Origin: an uncultured Spirochaetia bacterium
GTDB taxonomy: Bacteria > Spirochaetota > CALGPD01
Assembly: GCA_937960625.1 (NCBI GenBank)
Contig: CALGPD010000416.1
Coordinates: 1-26,068, forward strand
DNA: 26,068 nt
Reading direction: 5' to 3'
Below, piece by piece: positions 14,333-21,889 of this stretch. How positions within the stretch are numbered: the first letter of the stretch is position 1; each line of letters starts with the position of its first letter. The translations under genes and the position numbers were made by a program. The notes under the pieces were generated by a model, which was not told where the DNA came from, searched no databases, and saw only the letters and a list, made by a program, of their open reading frames with translations.

Positions 14333-15130
14333 TTATTTTTTAAGCGGATAAGTTAGGGTTAGGCACGTTTTTTTTCCAATACCGAAAATGTGAAAACTTT
14401 TTAGAGGGTCAATGTTTTGGTTATATAATCTTGCATCTATCATAGCAAGGCCTAATCCGGCACTTTCCGCAGTGTCAATATTTTCAATAAAGAATTCGTG
14501 TTCCCGCCCTTGTTTATGGTATTTTGCATAGGATTCTCTTTTTTCCTGAATTCTTTCAAGATCCTGTTCAGAAATAGGCGCATCGTTAACAATATCAATA
14601 ATTACATCGTTTTCTTCAAAATTAAAGTTTAAGTAAACTTTGATTTCTTTTTGCTGAGCAATTTTCATCATCTTCATTTTATCTTTAATTTCAGCTTTTT
14701 CCTGATCTGTGAGTTCCCGTTTCTCGTCTTGAGCTTTTGAAATAATTTTTCCGGCTTTCTCTTCTTTTTCAAATATATCTTTTACATTATCATTTATTTT
14801 CTGCATATCAAGTTTTTTAATATACGCGTTGTAAAGCGTATTGTTTTGCATTATTTGTTTTATTGTATGTGCTGCTTTGGTTTTGTTAATAAGATGTGCT
14901 AAAGCATCCATGGTGATTATATATTTGTAGTTCGCTTTAATTGCGTTAAAGACTAATTCAGTAACAGTAACGAATATTTCGTCCAGTAAATCAATGGCAT
15001 CGTGCTTTTTAAGGATTTCGCCGATTATATACTTTACACTCTCTTTACCTTTAGATGCTAACCGCCTGACGTTTACCGCAATATTCTGACCTGTTTCTAT
15101 TTCTGTTTTAATCTTATCATTTTCCGACAT
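14333..15130 (-). CDS. Stand-alone histidine kinase-like ATPase (HATPase_c) protein
   Basis: The 265-residue cytoplasmic protein has the ATP-binding elements of the GHKL fold: N-box 'TELVFNAIKANYK' with Glu58 and Asn62, 'VNDAPIS' at about 181-187 in the G1 position and 'ESAGLGLAM' at about 222-230 (G2). A Lys/Glu-rich helical insertion of roughly 100 residues (about 70-165) separates N-box and G1. No phosphorylatable His domain, sensor or receiver is present. It resembles a family I recall from spirochaetes such as Treponema and Leptospira. Stand-alone HATPases often act as anti-sigma or switch kinases; two RsbU-type phosphatases lie 2-5 kb away, which makes a partner-switching role conceivable but unproven. 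No Shine-Dalgarno is visible before the ATG. Confidence 0.8.
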   Translation of the reverse strand: MSENDKIKTEIETGQNIAVNVRRLASKGKESVKYIIGEILKKHDAIDLLDEIFVTVTELVFNAIKANYKYIITMDALAHLINKTKAAHTIKQIMQNNTLYNAYIKKLDMQKINDNVKDIFEKEEKAGKIISKAQDEKRELTDQEKAEIKDKMKMMKIAQQKEIKVYLNFNFEENDVIIDIVNDAPISEQDLERIQEKRESYAKYHKQGREHEFFIENIDTAESAGLGLAMIDARLYNQNIDPLKSFHIFGIGKKTCLTLTYPLKK

Positions 15131-15185
15131 TGGATTAAATTAATCAAATCAGCATATATTTTCAAGAACGTAAATGTTTTTTTGA

Positions 15186-15503
15186 CTATTTTTCAATATC
15201 TGAATAAAATGCTCTGAATATTTTTTTTACATTTTCTATTGTATGAGGGTAAATACAGTTAGAACAATCCCAAATTTTTAATGTTTTTCCGTTTTTTTTA
15301 TAATAAAAATATTCTCCAGTTCCGTTTTCGTTCAAACATCCCCCTTGTTTGGATTTTCTGTCATAATACGGGCAATAACAAAACATACAACTAAAATTAT
15401 TTTCATCTAAATCATGGCAGGGGAAATACGGACAATCTTTATATATTGCGGCTTTAATATTTAATTCAATTTGATATTCAATTGAATAGTCTTCTGCTTT
15501 CAT
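15186..15503 (-). CDS. Cysteine-rich small-domain protein (PF04071-like)
   Basis: This 105-residue protein contains the ordered pattern 'CPYFPCH' (about 24-30), 'CMFCYCPYY' (about 39-47), 'GGCLNENG', and 'WDCSNCIYPH' (about 78-87), with seven to eight Cys and two His. The pattern C-x3-PCH, CxFCYCP, DCSNCxxPH matches what I know as the 'cysteine-rich small domain' family, likely metal-binding (zinc or Fe-S). Its function is not established. There is no signal peptide. The N-terminal 20 residues are acidic. No Shine-Dalgarno is evident. It lies between the HATPase and glutaredoxin genes on the same strand, with gaps of 55 and 115 bases, so co-transcription with glutaredoxin is possible and would fit a redox or metal theme. 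Confidence 0.75.
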   Translation of the reverse strand: MKAEDYSIEYQIELNIKAAIYKDCPYFPCHDLDENNFSCMFCYCPYYDRKSKQGGCLNENGTGEYFYYKKNGKTLKIWDCSNCIYPHTIENVKKIFRAFYSDIEK

Positions 15504-15550
15504 TTAATAAATTTAAGAAATCTTATCAATATAAAAAAGATTTGCTTAAT

Positions 15551-15601
15551 AAAACCGTCTAAAATCATAATTTTTTAATTTTTACGGTTTTAAACGGTTT
15601 G
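15551..15601. repeat. Short inverted repeat between glutaredoxin and Cys-rich protein genes
   Basis: AAAACCGT at 15551-15558 is complementary to ACGGTTTT at 15584-15591, and the ACGGTTT half recurs at 15595-15601. Read on the minus strand the hairpin ends in TTTTATT, so it could be a weak terminator after the glutaredoxin gene (stop at 15619). The loop is 25 bases, which makes this uncertain. Confidence 0.35.
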
Positions 15602-15618
15602 TTTTGCGGGAGTGTAAG

Positions 15619-15852
15619 TTAATTTATTCCTAAAATTCTATTTATTTTGTTTTTATCAAAACCGATTATTTTTGAGCCTTTCATATAAATTACAGGAACT
15701 CCTGTTTGTCCGGTTTTTTTCATTAATTCTTCAGCATATTTCGGGTCTCTTGCTATGTCTTTTACGTTCACTTTTACTCCAATATCCCTTAAATATTTAA
15801 TCGCTTGTTTGCAATATCCGCAATGTGGGGATGAGTAAACTTTAGCATCCAT
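15619..15852 (-). CDS. Glutaredoxin-family thiol-disulfide oxidoreductase
   Basis: A 77-residue thioredoxin-fold protein, the usual length for small glutaredoxin/NrdH-like proteins. The active site is 'SPHCGYCKQA' with Cys11 and Cys14, and the cis-proline loop is 'TGVPVIYM' with Pro53. 'GFDKNKINRIL' at the C-terminus corresponds to the G-[FY]-D glutathione-binding region, although GSH or thioredoxin reductase dependence cannot be decided. It reduces disulfides or supplies electrons to reductases in the cytoplasm. GAGG lies just before the ATG, and a perfect sigma-70 promoter is 33 bases further up. Neighbours give no specific partner, except the Cys-rich protein gene downstream. Confidence 0.9.
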   Translation of the reverse strand: MDAKVYSSPHCGYCKQAIKYLRDIGVKVNVKDIARDPKYAEELMKKTGQTGVPVIYMKGSKIIGFDKNKINRILGIN

Positions 15853-15884
15853 TCCGTTCCTCGCATATTCTATTTTATATATAT

Positions 15885-15913
15885 ATTATAATTCAAATAT
15901 AGAGTTATGTCAA
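15885..15913 (-). promoter_or_regulatory. Consensus sigma-70 promoter of the glutaredoxin gene
   Basis: On the minus strand TTGACA (15913-15908) and TATAAT (15890-15885) are exact consensus hexamers with a 17-bp spacer, predicting a start near 15878 and a leader of about 26 nt. It is the second perfect promoter in the window and shows that the host sigma factor uses the standard hexamers. Confidence 0.8.
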
Positions 15914-15986
15914 GGTTTTTTAGTAATTTAATGTCTTTAAGTTGTATATTTTATTAAATTTGATAATATCTTTCAAGGAGATTATA

Positions 15987-16517
15987 GTGATAGTAGCATT
16001 GGTGGGATTGTGTGGAGCCGGTAAATCAGAAGCTTCTAAATATTTTGAAGACAAGAATTTTGCAAATGTTTATTTCGGCGGAATTACTATGGAGGAATTG
16101 GAAAAGCGCGGGCTTGAAATTAATGAGCAAAATGAGCGCAAAGTGAGGGAAGGCCTGCGTGAAGAATACGGTATGGCTGCCTATGCTGTGCTTTCATTGC
16201 CAAAAATTAAAAACGCTTTGGAAAATAAAAAAAACGTTTTAATTGACGGTTTATATTCTTGGAGTGAGTATAAAGTATTAAAAAAAGAATTCCCGGATAT
16301 AAAAGTTATTAGTATTTACACCCTGCCTGAACTTAGATATAAACGCCTTGCAATCAGGCCAAAACGCTCATTATCAAAAGAGCAGGCTGTTTCCAGAGAT
16401 TACAGTGAAATTGAAAACCTTGAAAAAGGCGGTCCAATTTCAATTGCCGATGTTACCGTTCTTAATAACGGAACAATAGATGAACTGATAGATAAAATAA
16501 AAGGTATTTTTGAATGA
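15987..16517 (+). CDS. UPF0200-like P-loop nucleotide kinase
   Basis: The start is GTG at 15987, six bases after AAGGAG (15975-15980); a longer in-frame reading from 15942 would place extra hydrophobic residues before the conserved N-terminal strand. The 176-residue protein begins 'IVALVGLCGAGKSEASK' (Walker A at 7-14), as in adenylate and dephospho-CoA kinases. The middle, 'REGLREEYGMAAYAVLSL' and 'VLIDGLYSWSEYKVLKKEF', and the end 'ADVTVLNNGTIDELIDKI' match the archaeal UPF0200 (AAA_18-type) family as I remember it. Reaction unknown; phosphorylation of a nucleotide is likely. Its stop overlaps the ATG of a dCMP deaminase (ATGA), so a role in deoxynucleotide metabolism or salvage is a fair inference. 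Confidence 0.85.
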   Translation: MIVALVGLCGAGKSEASKYFEDKNFANVYFGGITMEELEKRGLEINEQNERKVREGLREEYGMAAYAVLSLPKIKNALENKKNVLIDGLYSWSEYKVLKKEFPDIKVISIYTLPELRYKRLAIRPKRSLSKEQAVSRDYSEIENLEKGGPISIADVTVLNNGTIDELIDKIKGIFE

Positions 16518-16954
16518 AAAACAGACCCTCATGGAACGAATATTTTATGGAATTTGCCCGTATCGCAAGTACAAGAAGTGATTGTTTAAGGGCGAACGTT
16601 GGAGCAGTAATCGTAAATTCTTATAAAAAAGTTAAAGGTACGGGATATAATAATACTCCTGTGGGTGTTAAAGGATGTAATGAGATTGGAGAATGTTTCC
16701 GCATAAAGAATAAAATTGAATCAGGCACAAGGTATGAAACCTGCAGAAGTATTCACGCTGAACAAAACGCGATAATTCAAGCAGGCGAAGAAAAATGCAG
16801 AGGCGGGAGCATTTATATTTACGGTCATAATCAGGTCTGTATTCTATGCAAAAGGTTTATTCTCAATGCAGGGATAAAAAAAGTATTTCTAAGGAAAGAT
16901 GAGAATAGCCCGATTGAGGAAATTAATCCTGAAAAATGGAAAAAGGAGCTTTAG
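16514..16954 (+). CDS. Deoxycytidylate (dCMP) deaminase family protein
   Basis: The 146-residue enzyme belongs to the zinc-dependent cytidine/deoxycytidylate deaminases. It has the catalytic 'SIHAEQNAI' (His81 zinc ligand, Glu83 proton shuttle) and 'CILC' (Cys109 and Cys112 zinc ligands). 'RPSWNEYFMEFARIASTRSDC' type opening, 'RANVGAVIVNSYKKVKGTGYN' and a Cys-rich insertion ('GCNEIGECFR', 'RYETC') match the ComEB/dCMP deaminase group. It would convert dCMP to dUMP, feeding dTMP synthesis. It overlaps the upstream kinase gene by four bases and is followed ten bases later by an RsbU-type gene, so the three may be cotranscribed. Confidence 0.9.
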   Translation: MKNRPSWNEYFMEFARIASTRSDCLRANVGAVIVNSYKKVKGTGYNNTPVGVKGCNEIGECFRIKNKIESGTRYETCRSIHAEQNAIIQAGEEKCRGGSIYIYGHNQVCILCKRFILNAGIKKVFLRKDENSPIEEINPEKWKKEL

Positions 16955-16964
16955 GCTAAAATAA

Positions 16965-17942
16965 ATGGATTTTAATGAAAATTCTTTCGATATATTTCTT
17001 TTAGAAGAACAGGTCATCAAAGACGCTAAAACTATAATGCATGATTTTAAGAAAAAAGATAACCCTTTATATAAAAATTATAAGAAATTAGTTAAAGCTT
17101 ATGAAAAACTGTTAAATGACAGCAAAAAGATTGTTAAATTGTCTGATAGTCTGCAAAAGCAGTTGAGCAATGCCTCGGAAGAAATCAGGCAGCAGGAAAT
17201 TTTAAAAAAACACGATATGCAGGCCGCACAGCGTATTCAAAGCAAGCTTATTCCCGAGCGCCGGCCTGATTTCAATGGATTTTCAATAGCTTCAGAATAC
17301 ATTCCTATGAATGAAGTCGGCGGCGATTTTTTTGATTATATACTTATTGACAAATATAAAACCGGATTTTTTATCGGTGATGTATCTGGACACGGTGTTT
17401 CTGCCTCTTTAGTTACAACGTTGATAAAATCAGCAATTGATAATGAAAAGGAATTTCTAGCCAATCCCGCTGATTTATTAAATTCATTACAAAAAAAATT
17501 ATTACCCATGCTTGATGAAAAATTTTTTACTGCTTTCTACGGTGTATTTAACGAAAAAGATATGACTTTTACATATAGCTGCGCGGGGCATTTGGACCAA
17601 TTATTAATAAAGACTGGAACAGATGAGGTTGAAAAATTGTTTTTAAAAGGCCCGGTAATTGGTTTTTTTGATTATCCCGGATTTAATTATTCTGAAACAA
17701 GACTTAAAGTTGAAAAAGACGATTTAATTGTATTATTTACTGATGGTTTAACCGAGCTGTTTTGCGGGCCTAAAAGTTATGAAACACAATACGGGCAGAA
17801 TGGAATAATTAAAACTATAATAAGTAATAAAAACGTTAAAATTGAAGAATTAGTTGACCTGATTATTAATGATGCCAGAGAGCATCAAATAGATAAAGAA
17901 TTTAAAGACGATGTTGCGTTAATTATTATTAAGATTAAATAA
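16965..17942 (+). CDS. RsbU-type PP2C (SpoIIE domain) phosphatase 1
   Basis: A 325-residue serine/threonine phosphatase that probably dephosphorylates a signalling protein. Residues 1-85 form a helical/coiled-coil N-terminus that contains the linker 'YEKLLNDSKKIVKLSDSLQ', a segment I know from signalling proteins of spirochaetes that precedes cyclase, GGDEF or phosphatase domains. The SpoIIE/PPM domain follows: 'AAQRIQSKLIPE', 'NEVGGDFFDYI', 'IGDVSGHGVSASL', 'LFTDGLTE' and 'FKDDVALIIIK', so the metal-binding aspartates are intact. There is no membrane segment or sensor domain, so input must come from another protein. It has no clear Shine-Dalgarno and sits ten bases after the deaminase gene. 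The next gene is a paralogue. Confidence 0.92.
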   Translation: MDFNENSFDIFLLEEQVIKDAKTIMHDFKKKDNPLYKNYKKLVKAYEKLLNDSKKIVKLSDSLQKQLSNASEEIRQQEILKKHDMQAAQRIQSKLIPERRPDFNGFSIASEYIPMNEVGGDFFDYILIDKYKTGFFIGDVSGHGVSASLVTTLIKSAIDNEKEFLANPADLLNSLQKKLLPMLDEKFFTAFYGVFNEKDMTFTYSCAGHLDQLLIKTGTDEVEKLFLKGPVIGFFDYPGFNYSETRLKVEKDDLIVLFTDGLTELFCGPKSYETQYGQNGIIKTIISNKNVKIEELVDLIINDAREHQIDKEFKDDVALIIIKIK

Positions 17943-17975
17943 GTGTAATGGTAATTTAATAATATTTTATTATTT

Positions 17976-18004
17976 TTGACAGAACTGTTGATTAAATTTA
18001 TCGT
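17976..18004 (+). promoter_or_regulatory. Candidate promoter very close to the second RsbU-type gene
   Basis: TTGACA at 17976-17981 is exact; TATCGT at 17999-18004 (four of six) follows after 17 bp. The -10 abuts the ATG at 18005, so the predicted start would fall inside the reading frame, and translation would be leaderless or begin at the later ATG at 18020. The alternative is that this promoter is not real. Confidence 0.3.
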
Positions 18005-19015
18005 ATGTCTGATAGTGTTATGGAAAATAAACGACCTGATAAAAAAGATAGAGCATTAGATTTATTTGAAGAAGAAGAGAATATTTCCGATCGTGCCTCC
18101 TGGATACGTAAAAATATTAAGGAATTTGACGGTGATATTTCTGAAGAATATAAAAAACTTGCTAAAAAATACCGTAAATTATTAAAAGAAACCAAAAAAA
18201 TTGTTAAGCTTTCAGACCAACTTCAAAACAAATTAAACCTTGCATATAACGAACTGGATAAAAAAGATAAAATTATAACAAAAGACTTAAAAATGGCTAA
18301 AAAGATTCAGGAAAGATTATTGCCTAAACAATTGCCAAAAGTTCAATCCTGTAATTTTGCTTCATTTTATTTGCCAATGGATGAAGTTGGCGGAGACTTT
18401 TTTGACTATATAGAAATTGATGAAAATAATGTAGGCATTTTTCTAAGTGATGTATCCGGACACGGTGTTTCGGCCGCGTTTATTACATCAATGATAAAAA
18501 CGTATATCACAGTTGATAAAGAAAATTTATTAGAGCCAAAAAAGTTTATTCTTAATTTACGCAATAATATTTTGCCGTTGTTGATTGATAAGCATTTTAC
18601 GGGTTTATACGGTGTACTGAACACAAAAGAAAAGACTTTTAACTTCTGCAATGCAGGCCATGACGATCAGATAGTTTTAAAACCCGCAAAAAATGAAATA
18701 GAGAAGATTTTTGTTAAAGGCTCAATAATAGGATACTTTGCTTTTCCTGATGATTTATATCATGAAAAAACAGTTAGAATTGAACCCGGAGAAAGACTGG
18801 TGTTATTTACGGACGGAGTAACGGAAATTTTTAACTCAGAGAAAAAAATAAAACAAAATCAATATAGTATTAAAGGCCTTTCAATGTGTCTTCTTGAAAA
18901 CTCAAATAAACCCCCTCAGGAATTAATTCAATGCGTTTTGGATGATATTAAGAAGTTCCAAAACAAAGATACTTTTTCAGATGATATTGCGTTATTAGTT
19001 ATTGAAATGGAATAA
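18005..19015 (+). CDS. RsbU-type PP2C (SpoIIE domain) phosphatase 2
   Basis: A 336-residue paralogue of the preceding gene with the same architecture. The N-terminus (about 1-95) is charged and helical, with the same linker 'YRKLLKETKKIVKLSDQLQ'; the PPM domain has 'DEVGGDFFDYI', 'LSDVSGHGVSAAF', 'LFTDGVTE' and 'FSDDIALLVIE', all catalytic positions present. The first 30 residues are very acidic and basic in alternation and differ from the sister protein. The tandem arrangement suggests duplication and perhaps division of substrates. No Shine-Dalgarno is seen before ATG 18005, and a second ATG (18020) is possible. It starts 62 bases after its neighbour. No antagonist (STAS) or anti-sigma gene lies beside it. 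Confidence 0.92.
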   Translation: MSDSVMENKRPDKKDRALDLFEEEENISDRASWIRKNIKEFDGDISEEYKKLAKKYRKLLKETKKIVKLSDQLQNKLNLAYNELDKKDKIITKDLKMAKKIQERLLPKQLPKVQSCNFASFYLPMDEVGGDFFDYIEIDENNVGIFLSDVSGHGVSAAFITSMIKTYITVDKENLLEPKKFILNLRNNILPLLIDKHFTGLYGVLNTKEKTFNFCNAGHDDQIVLKPAKNEIEKIFVKGSIIGYFAFPDDLYHEKTVRIEPGERLVLFTDGVTEIFNSEKKIKQNQYSIKGLSMCLLENSNKPPQELIQCVLDDIKKFQNKDTFSDDIALLVIEME

Positions 19016-19053
19016 ATTCACAAATAACGGGTATTAATTATTTTTTTATTTAG

Positions 19054-19081
19054 TTGTATAGATATAAAAATATGTTATAAT
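19054..19081 (+). promoter_or_regulatory. Candidate promoter of the tldD-tldE operon
   Basis: TTGTAT (19054-19059) and an exact TATAAT (19076-19081) are spaced by 16 bp. The start near 19088 leaves a leader of about 50 nt. AAGGA at 19125-19129 precedes ATG 19138 by eight bases. Confidence 0.5.
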
Positions 19082-19137
19082 AATTTTAGTCGGAATTTCA
19101 TTGTTATACTCCTCATCTTTTATTTAAGGATCTTTTT

Positions 19138-20514
19138 ATGAAAAAAATTGATTTAAATCCATATCTTGATTCTATTAACGAATATGCAGAAATACGTGTT
19201 CAAGAGAATAAAGATGAAAAAATAAGCATTGTTAATGGAAATATTATGAAAAATACTTCGGTATTAAAATCAGGCGTCTCCGCTAGAGTTTATAAGAAAT
19301 CCAAATGGGGTTTTTGTTCTTTGCCTGAAATTACTCCACAGGCGATTTCAAAAGTTATCAAACAAGCAGATGAGAATGCGGATTTTCTTTCAAAAAAAGA
19401 AAAATCTGAAATAAATTTAGATAAGCTCTCAGGAGAGTATTATAATGATTTTTCATTTAAGGAAAATCATAAAACTCAAAAAGAAAAAATTAATTTTTTG
19501 CAAGAGCTTGAAAATTATCTTAATAAAACGTATCCGGAGTTAAGCGCGGTAACAATCGTATTAAATAATCTGAGTATGGAAAAACAGTATGCTAATACTC
19601 ATAACGCGAGTAATTATTCTTTTATTCCAAGGTCAAATCTATATCTTACATTATCAATAACAAATGACAATATCCCCACGGATATTATTAAAGTTTACGG
19701 CGGGTTTGGAAACTTTGAAGATAATTTTCAATCTATTGAAAGTTTAAAACCGGAAATTGAGGAACAGTATAAACACCTTGTTAATAAAACCAAAGCCGTG
19801 TTCGCTCAATCCGGTGAAAAAGAATGTATACTTGACAGCCATTTAGCCGGAATATTAGCTCATGAATCAATCGGGCATTTAGCGGAAGCTGATTTCGTAT
19901 CTTCTGCGTCAATTCTCAGGGATAGAGTAGGGAAACAAATTGCGAGTGAAATGTTTTCATTAACAGATTTCGCGCATCATTATAAAGATACGCTTTGTCA
20001 TGTTCCGGTTTTCATGGATGATGAAGGCACACCTGCAAGCGATGTGCGTATTATTGAAAACGGAATATTAAAAAATTTTATGCACAGTAAAGAGTCTGCG
20101 CACAAATTTAATGTAAAAGCAACGGGTAACGCAAGAGCTTTTGATTATTCAGATGATCCGATAATAAGAATGCGGAATACTGCAATACTGCCGGGAAATA
20201 ATAAACTCGATGAAATGATATCTTCAATTGATGACGGATATTATTTTATTAATTACAGCAACGGAGAAGCTGATGATACCAGCGAGTTCATGTTCGGAGT
20301 TACTCTTGGTTATGAAATTAAGAAAGGCAAACTAGGCAAGGCAGTAAAAGATACCACAATATCAGGAGTTGCATTAAATACCTTAAAAACAATCAGCATG
20401 ATATCTGATGGCATGAAATGGAATTGCACGGGGTTTTGTGGAAAAATGCAAATGATACCCGTTTCTTTTGGCGGCCCTGCTGTTAAATGTAGAATAAACG
20501 TTGGCGGGAGATAA
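19138..20514 (+). CDS. tldD: TldD family metalloprotease subunit
   Basis: Catalytic subunit of the TldD/TldE peptidase (458 residues, normal for the family). The zinc motif is 'AHESIGHLAEAD', with His242, Glu243 and His247 (HExxxH), and the third ligand, Cys434, in 'TGFCGKMQ' close to the C-terminus. Other family features include 'DEGTPASDVRIIENGIL' and 'FMHSKESAHKFNVKATGNAR' type sequence. The complex degrades unfolded peptides and matures products such as microcins or RiPPs in other bacteria; its role here is unknown. AAGGA precedes the ATG. The tldE gene starts two bases after its stop, as expected for an obligate partner. Confidence 0.95.
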   Translation: MKKIDLNPYLDSINEYAEIRVQENKDEKISIVNGNIMKNTSVLKSGVSARVYKKSKWGFCSLPEITPQAISKVIKQADENADFLSKKEKSEINLDKLSGEYYNDFSFKENHKTQKEKINFLQELENYLNKTYPELSAVTIVLNNLSMEKQYANTHNASNYSFIPRSNLYLTLSITNDNIPTDIIKVYGGFGNFEDNFQSIESLKPEIEEQYKHLVNKTKAVFAQSGEKECILDSHLAGILAHESIGHLAEADFVSSASILRDRVGKQIASEMFSLTDFAHHYKDTLCHVPVFMDDEGTPASDVRIIENGILKNFMHSKESAHKFNVKATGNARAFDYSDDPIIRMRNTAILPGNNKLDEMISSIDDGYYFINYSNGEADDTSEFMFGVTLGYEIKKGKLGKAVKDTTISGVALNTLKTISMISDGMKWNCTGFCGKMQMIPVSFGGPAVKCRINVGGR

Positions 20515-20516
20515 TA

Positions 20517-21812
20517 ATGAAAAATAACGAAATAATAGATTTTGCGCTAAGTGAATTAAAGAAAGCCGGTGCTGACAAAGCACAGTGTTTCTTTGAACAA
20601 AGTACGGGTAATGAATTAAGTTATGAGCTTGAAAACATTAATTCTTTAAGAACAACGTTTGAAAATAAGCTCTCATTAAGTGTGATTAAAGATAACCGTA
20701 AAGGTGATGTTGAAATTACAAATATAGATGAAAAATCAATAATAGAGAGCGTGAGAAAAGTTATAGAAATTGCAGGTTCAGGAGAACCGGATGAGGCATA
20801 TAATTATTCGGATATACCAATAGACGAAGAATTCGTTAGAGGAGGCGATACCCCTGATTTGGATAAAATGTATGAAAGTTTGAGCAGATTTTTAGAGCAC
20901 GTTAATAAATCTTATCCAAAAGTATCAATTTTTAAGGCTTTTTTAGGTTTTAATATATCGGAAAAGCAATATGCAAATTCATACGGTGTTACTGCAAAAT
21001 CAAAAAAAGGCTATTATGATTTTTTTACAATGTTTGCTGCCAAAGACGGTGATAAAATATCTTCGTTTAACCATACAGGTTTTACATCGTGGAAACTGGA
21101 TAAACCTCTTGAAAAATACGGTTTAATTGATGATTTAATCAGGCAATCTCAAGAACAAATTCATGCAAAAATGTATGACGGAAAATTTGAGGGAGATATT
21201 ATAGTTTCTCCTGAAAGAGTAATGGTTTTTGTATATTTTTTGATTCAAAATTTTTTAAGCAATTACGCTTTAATTTCCGGAAAATCCCGGTATAAAAACG
21301 AATTGAATAAAAAAATATTCAGTGAAAACTTTAATCTTAAATTAATGCCCTGCCATGCTGAATTAGTAGAAGGCAGCTTAATTACAGAAGACGGATTTAA
21401 AGCAGAAGACCAAACTCTTTTTGAAAACGGGATATTAAAATCTTTTTATCTGGATTATTACGGTTCAAAAAAATGCGGATTGTCAAGAACTGCAAACCAA
21501 AGCATGTGTTATGTTATGGATGAGGGAAATGAAACTTTGGAGCAAATGATTAAATCCGTAAAAAAAGGCATTTTGCTTAACCGTTTCTCAGGCGGTATGC
21601 CAAATGATGCAGGCGATTTCTCCGGTGTCGCTAAAAACAGTTATTTAATAGAAAACGGTGAAATTAAATATCCTTTAAGTGAAACCATGATCACAGCGAA
21701 TCTTTTAGAAATGTTTGATAATATTACCGCTTTTTCCAAGAGGCGGGTTAACTCCGGGCTGAGTTTATTACCCTGGGTGAAATTCAGCGGAATAAGCGTT
21801 TCGGGTAAATAA
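20517..21812 (+). CDS. pmbA: TldE/PmbA family protein
   Basis: The partner of TldD (431 residues). It has the same overall fold but no HExxxH, as expected for the non-catalytic subunit that shapes the substrate tunnel. Recognisable parts are 'GADKAQCFFEQSTGNELSYE' near the start, 'ISEKQYANSYGVTAKSKKGY' mid-way, and the C-terminal 'FSGGMPNDAGDFSGVAKNSY' and 'GLSLLPWVKFSGISVSGK'. GGGAG in the end of tldD acts as its ribosome binding site. There is no nearby RiPP precursor or other peptide gene in the window that would identify the substrate. Confidence 0.93.
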   Translation: MKNNEIIDFALSELKKAGADKAQCFFEQSTGNELSYELENINSLRTTFENKLSLSVIKDNRKGDVEITNIDEKSIIESVRKVIEIAGSGEPDEAYNYSDIPIDEEFVRGGDTPDLDKMYESLSRFLEHVNKSYPKVSIFKAFLGFNISEKQYANSYGVTAKSKKGYYDFFTMFAAKDGDKISSFNHTGFTSWKLDKPLEKYGLIDDLIRQSQEQIHAKMYDGKFEGDIIVSPERVMVFVYFLIQNFLSNYALISGKSRYKNELNKKIFSENFNLKLMPCHAELVEGSLITEDGFKAEDQTLFENGILKSFYLDYYGSKKCGLSRTANQSMCYVMDEGNETLEQMIKSVKKGILLNRFSGGMPNDAGDFSGVAKNSYLIENGEIKYPLSETMITANLLEMFDNITAFSKRRVNSGLSLLPWVKFSGISVSGK

Positions 21813-21889
21813 AAAAATAGTTAGAATACTGAAAGAAATATAAAGAATTTTAAATATAATTAATAAAATTATATTTTAAGGAGAATCCT

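Noticed and set aside
15942..15986. Longer N-terminus of the UPF0200-like kinase
   Set aside because: AAGGAG at 15975-15980 sits inside that extension and directs GTG 15987.
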